The notes: generated from the letters alone by a model not told the origin. 64,000 nucleotides of DNA from Dendrosporobacter quercicolus (GCF_900104455.1 NZ_FNHB01000002.1:248001-312000); one strand, 5' to 3'; positions 54,043-63,797 are shown, counted from the first letter of the stretch. Numbers and translations are program-made.

Positions 54043-55110
54043 GTGCTCGATAAGCTGCAGGCAGTTGAAGATAAATACTTGGAGCTGGAGTCGCTAATCA
54101 GCGACCCGGCGGTTATTGCCAATCAGCAGGAGTGGCGGAAATACACCAGGGAACATGCTAAACTTGGTGAAATTGTGGCTAAATTCAGGGACTACAAAAA
54201 GGTTCAGCAGGCCTTGAGCGAAGCCAGGGAAATGATGAAAGAAAAACTGGATGACGACTTTAGGGAAATGGTTGAGCTTGAGTTTGCCGAAATGAAGGAA
54301 CAGAGTGCGAAATTGGAGCAAGAGCTGCCAATCCTGCTGCTGCCTAAAGATCCCAATGATGATAAAAGTGTTATAGTGGAGATTCGCGGCGGCGCCGGCG
54401 GGGATGAAGCGGCGCTGTTTGCCGGCGATTTGTTCCGGATGTACACCCGTTATGCCGAAATTCAGGGTTGGAGGACAGAACTGCTTGACGCCAGTCCAAC
54501 CGAACTGGGCGGTTTTAAAGAGGTTGTCTTTGTCATTGATGGCTACGGTGCTTACAGCAAGCTGAAATATGAAAGCGGCGTCCATCGGGTGCAGCGGGTG
54601 CCGACGACCGAATCAAGCGGCCGGATTCACACCTCTACAGTAACGGTGGCGGTTTTGCCTGAAGCCGAGGAGGTGGAAATTGCCATTCATCCCAACGAAC
54701 TCAGAATTGACACTTACTGCGCCAGCGGCGCCGGCGGGCAGCATGTCAATAAAACTGAGTCGGCGGTACGGATCACGCACTTACCGAGCGGGATCGTGGT
54801 GCAATGCCAGGATGAGAAGTCACAGTTGAAGAACCGGGATAAAGCGATGCGGGTGCTGCGGGCTAAAGTACTGGAACTGGCGCAGGAAGAGCAGCGGGCT
54901 GAAGTGGCTGAAAACCGGAAAAGTCAGGTTGGCACCGGTGACCGCAGCGAACGGATTCGTACTTACAATTTTCCGCAGGGCCGGGTTACCGATCATCGTA
55001 TCGGCCTGACTCTGCATAAGCTTGACTTTGTGTTGAACGGTGATATCGAAGAGCTGATTGCCGCCTTGGTTACTGCTGATCAGAGCGAAAAATTAAAACA
55101 GGTTGAATGA
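54043..55110 (+). CDS. prfA: Peptide chain release factor 1
   Basis: A 355-residue class I release factor reading UAA and UAG. GGQ is in [14 protein letters not shown]; the PxT-type codon-recognition loop appears as [14 protein letters not shown]. The N-terminal coiled coil is complete. GTG start behind GAGGTG. prmC, which methylates the GGQ glutamine, starts two bases after its stop. Confidence 0.97.
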   Translation: MLDKLQAVEDKYLELESLISDPAVIANQQEWRKYTREHAKLGEIVAKFRDYKKVQQALSEAREMMKEKLDDDFREMVELEFAEMKEQSAKLEQELPILLLPKDPNDDKSVIVEIRGGAGGDEAALFAGDLFRMYTRYAEIQGWRTELLDASPTELGGFKEVVFVIDGYGAYSKLKYESGVHRVQRVPTTESSGRIHTSTVTVAVLPEAEEVEIAIHPNELRIDTYCASGAGGQHVNKTESAVRITHLPSGIVVQCQDEKSQLKNRDKAMRVLRAKVLELAQEEQRAEVAENRKSQVGTGDRSERIRTYNFPQGRVTDHRIGLTLHKLDFVLNGDIEELIAALVTADQSEKLKQVE

Positions 55111-55111
55111 G

Positions 55112-55987
55112 ATGAAAAAGACAAATGAAATTTGGACAATTGGCAGTATTTTAAAATGGACGGGGCAGTACTTTGGCGAAAAGGGCGTGGAAAATCCACG
55201 TCTGGATGCTGAAGTGCTGCTTTCCCATATCCTGGGGATGGAACGGATTCAACTGTATGTTCATTTTGAGCAGCCCTTGCAGCAGCATGAACTGGCTGAG
55301 TTCCGGGCGGCTGTGAAAAAACGGGCTACCCGCATACCGGTGGCTTATATTACCGGCTGCAAGGAGTTTATGGGACTGAACTTTACGGTTGCGCCGGAGG
55401 TGCTAATACCCCGTCCGGATACCGAAATTCTGGTTGAGGCTTCCCTGGAAAGGCTAAATAATATCGGGCAGCCGCACATTCTGGATATCGGAACAGGCAG
55501 CGGGGCTATTATTATTTCGCTGCTGGCCCGTTTGCCTGCTGCCTGCGGCGCTGCTGTCGACATTTCGGACAAAGCGCTGGCTGTTGCCGGAGGCAATGCC
55601 GCAAAACATCAAGTGGGCGACAGGCTTACACTGCACCGGGGCGATGTGTATCAGCCGGTTGCCGGCCAGACGTACCATGCGATTTTATCCAACCCTCCTT
55701 ATATACCGGACAGCGATATTGCCGGTTTGGCTCCCGAGGTTCGGCAGGAACCTCTTGTAGCACTGGCGGGCGGGCAGGATGGTTTAAGTTTTTACCGCCG
55801 GCTTATCCGGGATGCCGATGAATTTCTAAAACCAGGTGGTTTTATCGCTCTGGAGGTAGGCATTCATCAGGCCTGCCCGGTGGCGTCCTTGGCGGATGCT
55901 CTGCCGCAGCTTAAGCCGGAGGCCGTCATTAAGGATTATGGCGGGGTTGAACGTGTGGTTATTTTAAGAAAAAGCCAGGAGGGGTGA
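55112..55987 (+). CDS. prmC: Release factor glutamine methyltransferase
   Basis: A 291-residue SAM enzyme that N5-methylates the GGQ Gln of release factors. A helical N-terminal domain is followed by the SAM-binding ILDIGTGSGAIIISL and the catalytic ILSNPPYIPDSDI. IPVAYITGCKEFMGL is typical. The ATG at 55112 is favoured over the TTG at 55103 inside prfA. ywlC starts within two bases after its stop. Confidence 0.96.
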   Translation: MKKTNEIWTIGSILKWTGQYFGEKGVENPRLDAEVLLSHILGMERIQLYVHFEQPLQQHELAEFRAAVKKRATRIPVAYITGCKEFMGLNFTVAPEVLIPRPDTEILVEASLERLNNIGQPHILDIGTGSGAIIISLLARLPAACGAAVDISDKALAVAGGNAAKHQVGDRLTLHRGDVYQPVAGQTYHAILSNPPYIPDSDIAGLAPEVRQEPLVALAGGQDGLSFYRRLIRDADEFLKPGGFIALEVGIHQACPVASLADALPQLKPEAVIKDYGGVERVVILRKSQEG

Positions 55988-55988
55988 G

Positions 55989-57035
55989 ATGGAAACCACA
56001 TACTTTCAGGTTTGTAAGGAAAAGCCCGATCCGGCCTGTATGCGCCGGGCGGCTGAAATATTAAAACAGGGAGGATTAGTGGCTTTCCCTACAGAAACAG
56101 TTTACGGACTGGGCGCCAATGGCCTGGACGAGCAGGCTGTGGGCGCCATTTTCCGGGCCAAAGGACGGCCCTCCGACAACCCTCTGATTTTACATATTGC
56201 CGACCAGGGCGATTTGAATGAATTGGTCCGGACTGTACCGGCCAATGCCCGGATTTTGCTGAACAAGTTCTGGCCGGGTCCGCTGACGGTTGTGCTGGAG
56301 CGCAGCCCGGTTGTACCCGATAAGGTAACCGGCGGTTTAAACACGGTTGCGGTCAGAATGCCCGATTCAGTCGTGGCCCGGGAACTGATCAGGCTGGCGG
56401 GGGTGCCGGTGGCGGCGCCCAGCGCCAATACCTCCGGGCGGCCCAGCCCGACGACTGCCCAGGCGGTGCTGGCCGACCTGGCCGGCAAAATTGACGCTAT
56501 TATTGATGCCGGTCCGGCAAACATCGGCCTGGAGTCAACGATTGTGGACTGTACCACACCTGTGCCGACGCTGCTGCGGCCTGGGGGAATAACGGTTGAG
56601 ATGCTGGCGGCAGTACTCGGCGCAGTGGAATTTGCCCCGGCTTTAGGCGGCGTACAGGCTGCGCCTAAAGCACCGGGCATGAAATACGCTCATTATGCGC
56701 CGAACGCACCGCTCATTTTGCTGGAGGGCGAGAGTAAAGCTCTTCAGGATCGCCTGTGGGCGGAACTGACCGGCGCGCTGGCGGCCGGCAAAAAGGCCGG
56801 CGCTGTGGTCAGCGACGAAACTGCCGCCAGGCTGCCGGCAGAGGCTGTTATTGCCTGCTACGGCTCCTGCAGAGCCCCTGCCGCAATTGCTGCCAATCTC
56901 TATACCGCCCTGCGAACCTTCGACGCTGCTCCTGTTGATGTTATTTATGCTGAAGGCGTGCCGGAAGAAGGTCTCGGCCTGGCCATTATGAACCGGCTGC
57001 GTAAAGCCAGCGCTTATCATATTATCAAGGTTTAG
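55989..57035 (+). CDS. ywlC: L-threonylcarbamoyladenylate synthase
   Basis: A 348-residue Sua5-type enzyme that makes threonylcarbamoyl-AMP for t6A37 in ANN-decoding tRNAs. The YrdC domain (about 15-205) has GLVAFPTETVYGLG and PSANTSGRPSPTTAQ; the Sua5 C-terminal domain (about 235-345) distinguishes it from the shorter TsaC. Operon with prfA and prmC, as in B. subtilis. Confidence 0.95.
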   Translation: METTYFQVCKEKPDPACMRRAAEILKQGGLVAFPTETVYGLGANGLDEQAVGAIFRAKGRPSDNPLILHIADQGDLNELVRTVPANARILLNKFWPGPLTVVLERSPVVPDKVTGGLNTVAVRMPDSVVARELIRLAGVPVAAPSANTSGRPSPTTAQAVLADLAGKIDAIIDAGPANIGLESTIVDCTTPVPTLLRPGGITVEMLAAVLGAVEFAPALGGVQAAPKAPGMKYAHYAPNAPLILLEGESKALQDRLWAELTGALAAGKKAGAVVSDETAARLPAEAVIACYGSCRAPAAIAANLYTALRTFDAAPVDVIYAEGVPEEGLGLAIMNRLRKASAYHIIKV

Positions 57036-57058
57036 CTGCGGCAAGGCAATCCCGCGGT

Positions 57059-57102
57059 CCTCTAATGTATATACCCCTGACTCTGCTCATATACATTAGA
57101 GG
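57059..57102 (+). promoter_or_regulatory. Hairpin that buries the mntP ribosome-binding site
   Basis: Perfect 14-bp arms CCTCTAATGTATAT (57059-57072) and ATATACATTAGAGG (57089-57102) with a 16-base loop. The right arm contains the start of the SD (GAGGGGG), so folding would block translation of mntP at 57114. As DNA it could instead be an operator. It does not look like the yybP-ykoY manganese riboswitch. Confidence 0.6.
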
Positions 57103-57113
57103 GGGTGAAGCCG

Positions 57114-57713
57114 GTGGGCGGATTAGAGTTGCTGGTATTAAGCGTGGCGCTGGGAACGGATTTATTTTCGGTAGCTATACCAATAGGCATGAACAGGGTA
57201 CGGCTGAGAATTATTTTGCGGGCAGCCGTTGTTTTCGCCGTATTCCATATTCTGATGATTCTTGGCGGGTATCATCTGGGGCACTGGATGGGGCATGTAG
57301 TGGAACATTTCGGCAGCTATCATAGCGACTGCCCGGTTTTGCTCATGGAGAACTGGGCCAGCATTCTGGGGTCACTGGTGCTGGCTGGCCTGGGAATTCA
57401 TATGATCAGGGAAAGTGCCGCTGTGACGCAGCCTGGCGGCAATAAGCATCATCCGCTGAAAGGGCCGGCGCTGGTGGTATTGGCCGCCAGCGTCAGTGTT
57501 GACGCTCTGGCTGCAGGGTTTAGCCTGGGCATGATGGATGTGGATTTGCTCAAGCTTAGTACAATTTTGGGAGCGGTAATTTTTATCATTGCCATTCTGG
57601 GCTTAGGGCTGGGCCGGAGGGCCGGACGCTATCTGGGGGGAAAATCAGGACTGATCGGCGGTACCGTGCTGGTGGCATTAGGCATCCATGTTTTATGGCA
57701 GGTATTGACATGA
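57114..57713 (+). CDS. mntP: Manganese efflux pump, MntP family
   Basis: A 199-residue membrane protein with six predicted helices of the MntP/DUF204 family. The acidic motifs SVALGTDLFSVAIPIGM and ASVSVDALAAGFSLGM, one in each half, are the expected metal-handling Asp sites. It exports Mn2+. GTG at 57114 with GAGGGGG eight to nine bases upstream is the start; GTG at 57105 would overlap the SD. Located as ywlD in B. subtilis. Confidence 0.88.
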   Translation: MGGLELLVLSVALGTDLFSVAIPIGMNRVRLRIILRAAVVFAVFHILMILGGYHLGHWMGHVVEHFGSYHSDCPVLLMENWASILGSLVLAGLGIHMIRESAAVTQPGGNKHHPLKGPALVVLAASVSVDALAAGFSLGMMDVDLLKLSTILGAVIFIIAILGLGLGRRAGRYLGGKSGLIGGTVLVALGIHVLWQVLT

Positions 57714-57858
57714 AAATCTTTAGGATCATGATCTGGTGTGATAAAATGAAGGCGGTAGCGATATACTAGTACACATCAACCTTTGCGTGCGGACACCGGC
57801 CCTATTTTCTGCCGCCGTCCGTTTTAAGGTTGGCGCTGTACTGTTGGAGGTAAGAGAA

Positions 57859-58329
57859 ATGCTGCGAATTTTATTTGTCTGTACAGGAAACACCTGTCGC
57901 AGCCCAATGGCTGAAGCCATTTTGAAAGAGAAAGTCAGGCAGCATCAACTGGAGGATAAAATTAGGGTATTTTCGGCCGGAGTGGCAGCCGGGGCCGAAG
58001 CGCCGGCATCCACAGGCGCTTATCTCGCGATGAGCGCTAAGGGCATTGATTTAACCAGTCATTATTCCCGCCAGCTGCTGCCGAAAGATGTTGAGGCGGC
58101 CGATCTTGTCTTAACGATGACGGCAGGCCATAAAGGAGCTGTTTTACATATTGTTCCCTCTGCCGGGGACAAGCTTTATACTCTGGCGGAATTTGCGGGC
58201 GGAGCCGGTCAGGTGACTGACCCGTTTGGCGGCAGCGCGGAAATTTACCAGGCCTGCGCCGCGCAGATTGAACAATTGCTGGAGCAGGCCTGGGAGAAAA
58301 TTACTGCACTGGCAGGAAAAAAAGGCTAG
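57859..58329 (+). CDS. ywlE: Low-molecular-weight phosphatase, probable protein-arginine phosphatase
   Basis: A 156-residue LMW-PTP fold enzyme. The P-loop CTGNTCRSPMAEA has Thr where true tyrosine phosphatases have Ile or Leu; in B. subtilis YwlE this Thr makes the enzyme specific for phosphoarginine. The general acid Asp is expected in VTDPFGGS. It would reverse McsB arginine phosphorylation, though no mcsB is in this window. ATG at 57859 behind GGAGGTAA. Confidence 0.9.
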   Translation: MLRILFVCTGNTCRSPMAEAILKEKVRQHQLEDKIRVFSAGVAAGAEAPASTGAYLAMSAKGIDLTSHYSRQLLPKDVEAADLVLTMTAGHKGAVLHIVPSAGDKLYTLAEFAGGAGQVTDPFGGSAEIYQACAAQIEQLLEQAWEKITALAGKKG

Positions 58330-58369
58330 TATACGGAAAATAAATTTAGTGGTTTAGGTGGGATTAAAT

Positions 58370-58807
58370 TTGCGTGTAGCAATCGGCAGTGACCATGGGG
58401 GATTTCGTCTTAAAGAAGAATTAAAGCAGCTGATGAGTGAACTCAATGTTCAATTTCATGATTTTGGCACTTATTCGACCAAATCGGTAGATTATCCGGA
58501 GATATCCGGCAATGTTGCGCAGGCCGTGGCCGGGGGCGAATTCGACCGGGGGATTATTATTTGCGGAACAGGCATTGGAGTGTCGATTGCCGCTAATAAA
58601 ATTAAGGGCATCAGGGCGGCGCTGTGCCATGATGTGTATTCGGCGCAAATGTCACGCGAGCATAATGATGCCAATGTTTTGACGATGGGCGAGCGGGTGA
58701 TTGGTTTCGGGCTGGCCCGGGCGGTTGCTGAAAAATGGCTGACAACGGAGTTTGCCGGCGGGCGTCACGCGCGCCGGGTTTGTCAAATTGCCGATTTGGA
58801 AAGCTGA
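58370..58807 (+). CDS. rpiB: Ribose 5-phosphate isomerase B
   Basis: A 145-residue RpiB/LacAB family enzyme that interconverts ribose 5-phosphate and ribulose 5-phosphate. Motifs: VAIGSDHGGFRLKEEL, DYPEISGNVAQAV, and the active-site Cys in IICGTGIGVSIAANK. TTG at 58370, eight bases after AGGTGGGA, is the likely start; GTG at 58358 lies inside that SD. Confidence 0.93.
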   Translation: MRVAIGSDHGGFRLKEELKQLMSELNVQFHDFGTYSTKSVDYPEISGNVAQAVAGGEFDRGIIICGTGIGVSIAANKIKGIRAALCHDVYSAQMSREHNDANVLTMGERVIGFGLARAVAEKWLTTEFAGGRHARRVCQIADLES

Positions 58808-58837
58808 CCGAAAATTGTGGTGCAGGAGGCGTTAGCA

Positions 58838-59404
58838 GTGGGGGAAACTTCGGATATTGGCCGTCAGGTCCGGGAGGCTGCCGGAGAATTAATCCAAAAA
58901 TCGGGTCTGACCGCCGGACAGATTTTGGTTGTCGGCTGCAGTACCAGCGAGGTGCTGGGCGCACAAATCGGCACAGGCGGTTCACCGGAAACAGCCCGGA
59001 TTATTTTTGAGCAGCTTGATCGTGTCTGCCGCCAATATCATATTTTTTTGGCTGTGCAATGCTGCGAACATTTGAACCGGGCGCTGGTGGTTGAGCGGCA
59101 GGCAATGGAGAAATATGCCCTGGAGCAGGTCGCCGTGGTACCGGTGCCAACCGCCGGCGGCGCTCTGGCGGCCAGGGCAATGCGCGCCTTTAGCGATTCG
59201 GTAGTGGTAGAGTCAATTGAGGCTCATGCGGGACTGGACATTGGCAGTACCTTAATTGGCATGCATTTAAAACGGGTCGCGGTTCCGGTGCGGTTAGCCT
59301 GCAAAACGATTGGGCAGGCCGGCGTAACAGCGGCCCGTACCCGGCCGAGACTGATTGGCGGAGGGCGGGCGGTATATGAATTACCGCCGGAGGCATTACG
59401 CTAG
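58838..59404 (+). CDS. ywlG: YwlG/TIGR01440 family protein
   Basis: A 188-residue protein of the DUF436 family: ILVVGCSTSEVLGAQIGTGGS, LAVQCCEHLNRALV and AHAGLDIGSTLIGMHLKRV. Role unknown. GTG at 58838 lies eight bases after AGGAGG; the upstream GTG at 58817 precedes the SD. Placed between rpiB and glyA, as in B. subtilis. Confidence 0.88.
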   Translation: MGETSDIGRQVREAAGELIQKSGLTAGQILVVGCSTSEVLGAQIGTGGSPETARIIFEQLDRVCRQYHIFLAVQCCEHLNRALVVERQAMEKYALEQVAVVPVPTAGGALAARAMRAFSDSVVVESIEAHAGLDIGSTLIGMHLKRVAVPVRLACKTIGQAGVTAARTRPRLIGGGRAVYELPPEALR

Positions 59405-59433
59405 TACGTACTAGTACCGCACGGTGCTAGTAC
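59401..59433. repeat. Three copies of CTAGTAC before glyA
   Basis: CTAGTAC at 59401, 59411 and 59427 in a mainly palindromic context. Further single copies lie between genes at 4206, 27295 and 57766. Function unknown. Confidence 0.35.
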
Positions 59434-59461
59434 CAATAATTAATGAAGCGGGGAATGAATA

Positions 59462-60697
59462 GTGAATTTACTTGCAAATAGCGATCCGGAAATAGCTCAG
59501 GCCATTGAGCTTGAGCTCAGGCGGCAGCAAAACAAGCTGGAGCTGATTGCCTCGGAAAACTTTGTCAGCCCGGCGGTGATGGAAGCCCAGGGCTCTGTGC
59601 TGACCAATAAATATGCTGAAGGTTACCCTGGTAAACGGTATTACGGGGGCTGCGAGCATGTGGATGTGGTTGAACAGCTGGCCATTGACCGGGCCAAGGC
59701 GTTGTTTGGAGCTGAACATGCCAATGTGCAGCCTCATTCGGGCGCTCAGGCCAATACGGCAGTGTATTTCGCCTGCCTGCAGCCAGGCGATACCATTCTG
59801 GGAATGAACCTGGCGCATGGCGGTCATTTGACCCATGGCAGTCCGGTGAATATTTCAGGTAAATACTTTAAGATTATTCCTTATGGCGTTGATGAAAACG
59901 AGCAGCGTATCGACTATGATGAAGTGCGCAGGCTGGCCTTGGAGCATAAGCCCAGGATGCTGGTAGCCGGCGCCAGCGCCTATTCGCGCGTCATTGATTT
60001 TGCCTTGCTGGGACAAATTGCCCGTGAGGCAGGGGCGCTGTTTATGGTGGATATGGCCCACATTGCCGGTCTGGTGGCTGCGGGACTGCACCCCAGTCCT
60101 GTGCCGCACGCCGATGTCGTGACAACAACCACGCATAAAACACTGCGCGGCCCGCGCGGCGGCATTATCCTGTGCCGTCAGCAGCTGGCGGCCGCCATTA
60201 ATAAAGCGGTTTTCCCCGGAATCCAGGGAGGTCCGCTGATGCATGTGATTGCCGCAAAGGCGGTGGCCTTAAAAGAAGCAATGACGGATGAGTTTAAGCT
60301 CTATCAGGAACAAATTGTAAAAAATGCCCGCGCCCTGGCCGTCAAACTGTCTGAAACAGGTTTCAGCCTGATTTCCGGCGGGACGGACAATCATTTAATT
60401 CTGGTTGACGTACGCGGGCAAAACCTGACCGGCAAGGAAGCGGAAAGGCTGCTGGATGAGATTGGCGTTACGGTCAATAAAAATGCCATTCCCTTTGACC
60501 CGACCAGCCCCTTTGTTACCAGCGGCATTCGTATAGGAACGCCCGCCCTGACCACGCGAGGCCTGAAAGAAGCCGATATGGACGTTGTGGGTGAGATTAT
60601 CGGGCTGGTATTGAATAACCCGCAGGATGAAGCGGTAAAAGCCCGCGCCCGGAACCTGGTAACTGAACTTTGCGAGAAATATCCACTATATGCATAG
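59462..60697 (+). CDS. glyA: Serine hydroxymethyltransferase
   Basis: A 411-residue PLP enzyme that interconverts serine and glycine with tetrahydrofolate. The PLP Lys is in [35 protein letters not shown] and [10 protein letters not shown] are also diagnostic. GTG start. upp follows by 10 bp. Confidence 0.97.
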   Translation: MNLLANSDPEIAQAIELELRRQQNKLELIASENFVSPAVMEAQGSVLTNKYAEGYPGKRYYGGCEHVDVVEQLAIDRAKALFGAEHANVQPHSGAQANTAVYFACLQPGDTILGMNLAHGGHLTHGSPVNISGKYFKIIPYGVDENEQRIDYDEVRRLALEHKPRMLVAGASAYSRVIDFALLGQIAREAGALFMVDMAHIAGLVAAGLHPSPVPHADVVTTTTHKTLRGPRGGIILCRQQLAAAINKAVFPGIQGGPLMHVIAAKAVALKEAMTDEFKLYQEQIVKNARALAVKLSETGFSLISGGTDNHLILVDVRGQNLTGKEAERLLDEIGVTVNKNAIPFDPTSPFVTSGIRIGTPALTTRGLKEADMDVVGEIIGLVLNNPQDEAVKARARNLVTELCEKYPLYA

Positions 60698-60707
60698 GAG
60701 AATTGTG

Positions 60708-61343
60708 ATGACTGATTTAAAGATCAATGTAATTAACCACCCGCTGATTCAGCATAAGCTGACGTTTATCCGGGATATAGAAACGGGGACGAAAGAGTTC
60801 CGTGAGCTGCTCGAGGAAATCGCCATGCTGATGGCCTATGAAATAACGCGGGAGCTGCCGCTGGAGGATACAGAGGTAACCACGCCGGTGGGACCATGCC
60901 GCTGCAAGCGCCTTAGCGGCAAAAAAATTGGCGTTATTCCCATTCTGCGGGCCGGGCTGGGGATGGTCAACGGAGTGCTCAAGCTGATTCCGGCCGCCAA
61001 GGTGGGGCATGTCGGGCTGTATCGCGACCCCGATACACTGACGCCGGTGGAATACTATTGCAAGCTGCCTACCGATGTTCATGAACGGGAGCTGGTCATC
61101 ATTGACCCCATGCTGGCAACCGGCGGTTCAGTTGTTGCCGCAATCGACCTCTTAAAACGCAATGGCGGGAAAAACATCAAACTGATGTGTCTGGTAGTAG
61201 CGCCGGAAGGGGTTAAAGTAGTCAATGACGCCCATCCGGATGTGGAAATCTATACCGCTGCAGTTGATGAGCGCCTGAATGACCACGGCTACATAGTCCC
61301 GGGCTTAGGCGATGCCGGCGACCGCATTTTTGGCACAAAATAG
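60708..61343 (+). CDS. upp: Uracil phosphoribosyltransferase
   Basis: A 211-residue enzyme that salvages uracil to UMP with PRPP. The PRPP loop is [32 protein letters not shown] and the C-terminal [14 protein letters not shown] bind the uracil. The ATG at 60708 with AGGAGA upstream is taken, dropping six upstream residues. Confidence 0.97.
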   Translation: MTDLKINVINHPLIQHKLTFIRDIETGTKEFRELLEEIAMLMAYEITRELPLEDTEVTTPVGPCRCKRLSGKKIGVIPILRAGLGMVNGVLKLIPAAKVGHVGLYRDPDTLTPVEYYCKLPTDVHERELVIIDPMLATGGSVVAAIDLLKRNGGKNIKLMCLVVAPEGVKVVNDAHPDVEIYTAAVDERLNDHGYIVPGLGDAGDRIFGTK

Positions 61344-61353
61344 ATTTAAGGAA

Positions 61354-61396
61354 AGGGGTGGTCTTATTGTGGCTGTTGCCACCATAAACCGCCCCT
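61354..61396 (+). terminator. Hairpin after upp
   Basis: AGGGGTGG..TTAT.GTGG pairs with CCAC.ATAA.CCGCCCC around a short loop. Only a weak T-rich tail follows, so termination is probable rather than certain. No preQ1-riboswitch motif is seen before queF. Confidence 0.45.
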
Positions 61397-61486
61397 GATT
61401 TATCCGCCGGGTAACCTGATCTAAGACTTTCCTGCGCAAGCCGGAGTTAAGAGCGGGCAAAGTACGGCAACAAAGGAGTGAATGCA

Positions 61487-61987
61487 GTGACGCAAGCTAA
61501 GCAGGAGAAATTAGCAGGACTTACCCTGCTGGGCAATCAGGGGGTTGGGTACTCTTATGAATACAGCCCGGGTATTCTGGAAGCTTTTAATAACCGGCAT
61601 CCGGAAAATGATTACTGGGTAAAATTTAATTGTCCGGAGTTTACCAGCCTGTGCCCGATCACCGGGCAGCCGGATTTCGCCGCAATCTACATCAATTATC
61701 TGCCGGATGTTAAAATGGTGGAAAGTAAATCACTAAAATTATATTTGGTTAGTTTTAGAAACCATGGCGGTTTTCACGAAGATGTAGTCAATATCATCAT
61801 GAAAGATCTTGTTGCGCTATTGCAGCCGCGCTTCCTGGAAGTATGGGGGAAGTTCCTGCCGCGCGGCGGAATTTCCATTGATCCGTATTGCAATTACGGC
61901 CGTCCCGGCACTAAATATCAAGAGCTTGCCTGGTTTAGAATGCAACACCATGATTTGCTTGCAATGGAGAAGGTTGATAACCGGTAA
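61487..61987 (+). CDS. queF: NADPH-dependent preQ0 reductase
   Basis: A 166-residue T-fold enzyme that reduces 7-cyano-7-deazaguanine to preQ1 in queuosine synthesis. The active-site Cys is in [14 protein letters not shown] and the QueF motif is [16 protein letters not shown]. Short (type I) form. GTG at 61487 eight bases after AAAGGAG is preferred over the GTG at 61478 inside that SD. No other que gene is adjacent. Confidence 0.95.
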   Translation: MTQAKQEKLAGLTLLGNQGVGYSYEYSPGILEAFNNRHPENDYWVKFNCPEFTSLCPITGQPDFAAIYINYLPDVKMVESKSLKLYLVSFRNHGGFHEDVVNIIMKDLVALLQPRFLEVWGKFLPRGGISIDPYCNYGRPGTKYQELAWFRMQHHDLLAMEKVDNR

Positions 61988-62140
61988 ATCATAGGATTGG
62001 TGCGGTAGCAGGTTGGCCTGCCGGCAGACAGCAGAGCTTGGTGAAAAATTACTTGGGGAAAAACCATAAGACAGCGGAGTGCGGTTTTGCTATACTTGCA
62101 TTACCAACAGGGGATATTTTGCGGGATAGCGGGTGAGCGG

Positions 62141-62614
62141 ATGAAAAGAGTGTTTTTTTATCAAACAGACATTGGTGATATCGGAATAGCAGAAAACGGC
62201 CAGGCAGTTACCGAACTGTATTTTGGGGCGGCAACCGTACCGCCGGATGCAGTTCAGGCTCAAACCGAACTGCTCCGGGAAGCCGGACGACAGCTGCTGG
62301 AGTATCTGGCCGGCCGGCGCAGACAGTTTGCAGTCCCTTTGGCGCCGGCCGGAACGGCATTCAGGCAGCGCGTTTGGCAAGCCGTAGGCGCAATCCCCTA
62401 TGGTCAAACCCTGAGTTACCAAGAGGTCGCCCAAAGGATTGGCAAGCCCTCGGCGGCCAGAGCAGTGGGCAATGCCAACCGGCGCAATCCCCTGCCCGTT
62501 TTTATTCCCTGCCACCGGGTCATTGGAGCCAAGGGGCAACTGACCGGATATCTGGGGGGCCTCGATATCAAGAAATATCTGCTGGGACTGGAAAAGCGGC
62601 ATGGCGTTTTTTAA
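62141..62614 (+). CDS. ogt: Methylated-DNA-protein-cysteine methyltransferase
   Basis: A 157-residue suicide repair protein that takes the methyl group from O6-methylguanine. The acceptor Cys is in VFIPCHRVIGAKG, and the helix-turn-helix includes YGQTLSYQEVAQRIG and AARAVGNANRRNP. The ATG at 62141 gives the usual N-terminus. It overlaps alkA by 14 bp and begins an alkylation-repair cluster. Confidence 0.94.
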   Translation: MKRVFFYQTDIGDIGIAENGQAVTELYFGAATVPPDAVQAQTELLREAGRQLLEYLAGRRRQFAVPLAPAGTAFRQRVWQAVGAIPYGQTLSYQEVAQRIGKPSAARAVGNANRRNPLPVFIPCHRVIGAKGQLTGYLGGLDIKKYLLGLEKRHGVF

Positions 62615-63218
62615 CTACGGGCAGACAGAATTGGATTATTTGAAACAGCAGGACAAAAAGCTGGGCCAAGTCATTGATCGCATTGGTTTGGTTGAGCGGG
62701 CCGTCATTCCCGATTTGTTTGCCGCGCTTGTCAACAGCATTGTCGGGCAGCAAATTTCGATGAAAGCGGCTGATACTATTTGGCTGCGGATGCAGGAGCG
62801 CTTTACCGAAATTACTCCGGAAAATTTGGTTGTAAAAACGGCTGAGGAAGTTCAGCAATGCGGCATTACGATGAAAAAGGCGCTGTATATTAAAAACATT
62901 GCCCAAGCCGTGGACTCCGGTGCGTTTAACATTGCCGGCCTGGCAAAATTACCGGATGAGGAAGTATGCCGGCGGCTGTCCGCACTGCCTGGCGTAGGCC
63001 GGTGGACAGCGGAAATGTTGATGACCTTTTGCCTGCAGCGCAAGGATGTTGTAAGCTGGGGTGACCTGGCGATCCGGCGCGGGATGATGCTGCTGTACCG
63101 GCACAGGAAGCTGGACCGGGCTAAGTTCGAGAAATACCGGCGGCGCTACTCGCCTTTTGGTACCATTGCCTCCTTCTACCTGTGGGAGATTGCTGCGGAC
63201 AGTAATTTGAAGAAGTAA
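62601..63218 (+). CDS. alkA: DNA-3-methyladenine glycosylase II (AlkA-type)
   Basis: A 205-residue HhH-GPD glycosylase: ALVNSIVGQQISMKAADTIW, the hairpin-helix-hairpin LPGVGRWTAEMLMTFCL and the catalytic Asp in SWGDLAIRRGMMLLY. It removes alkylated purines. Shorter than E. coli AlkA because it lacks the N-terminal domain. Between ogt and ada-like genes. Confidence 0.92.
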   Translation: MAFFNYGQTELDYLKQQDKKLGQVIDRIGLVERAVIPDLFAALVNSIVGQQISMKAADTIWLRMQERFTEITPENLVVKTAEEVQQCGITMKKALYIKNIAQAVDSGAFNIAGLAKLPDEEVCRRLSALPGVGRWTAEMLMTFCLQRKDVVSWGDLAIRRGMMLLYRHRKLDRAKFEKYRRRYSPFGTIASFYLWEIAADSNLKK

Positions 63219-63232
63219 AAGAGGTACAGCCA

Positions 63233-63797
63233 ATGCCGACAGATGATGAAAAGTGGGAGGCGGTCAGGCAATCCGATCCTGGCTATGACGGCGTATTTTT
63301 TTATGGTATTACCACAACCGGGATTTTCTGCCGGCCCTCCTGCCGCTCAAGACTGCCTTTAAGAAATAACGTCCAATTTTTTGACTCAATTGAGCAGGCT
63401 TATGCCTGGGGGCTGCGCCCCTGCAAAAGGTGCCGGCCTGATTTGCCGGAATACAGGCCGAACCGTGATTTGATGGAAGAAAGCAAAAACAATTTTTGAT
63501 ACCTGTTTTGCAAACCGCCGCCGACTTGCAGGAGAATTGAAACAACTGGGCATCAGCCAGAATCATTTAATCAACTTATTCCGCCGGCAGTATCATCAGA
63601 CGCCGGTAGAATACCTCAATAAGCTGCGGGTGAACAAAGCAGCCGGCCTGCTTGCCGGATCAAGGGACAATATCGTGCAAATAGCTCTGGCATGCGGCTT
63701 TGGCAGTTTATCCACTTTTTATTATTTTTTTAAACGGCAAATCGGCATGACGCCGCATGAATACCGCAAAACAAAGCGTAAGGGTGATGTGAAGTGA
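63233..63797 (+). pseudogene. AdaA-like methylphosphotriester sensor, frameshifted
   Basis: Two reading frames form one protein of about 187 residues. The first (63233-63499) is an Ada metal-binding domain with the Cys4 set FCRPSCRSRL and CKRCRPD; its first Cys takes methyl groups from DNA phosphotriesters. The second, reading through 63797, is an AraC-type HTH (LKQLGISQNHLINLFRRQ and IVQIALACGFGSLSTFYYFF). The frames break at about 63490, where one extra A in an A/T run (AAAAACAATTTTTGATACC) gives the stop; without it the text would read KNIFDTCFANRRRLAGEL. Either a real mutation or a sequencing error. The protein would activate the repair genes. Confidence 0.82.

Noticed and set aside
56102-56680. 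192-codon minus-strand frame inside ywlC
   Set aside because: Shadow of a certain gene with Ala/Ser/Thr-rich translation.
57036-57113. yybP-ykoY manganese riboswitch before mntP
   Set aside because: The leader is too short and lacks its conserved loops; only a simple inverted repeat is present.
61397-61486. preQ1 riboswitch before queF
   Set aside because: No matching stem-loop with an A-rich tail near the SD was found.
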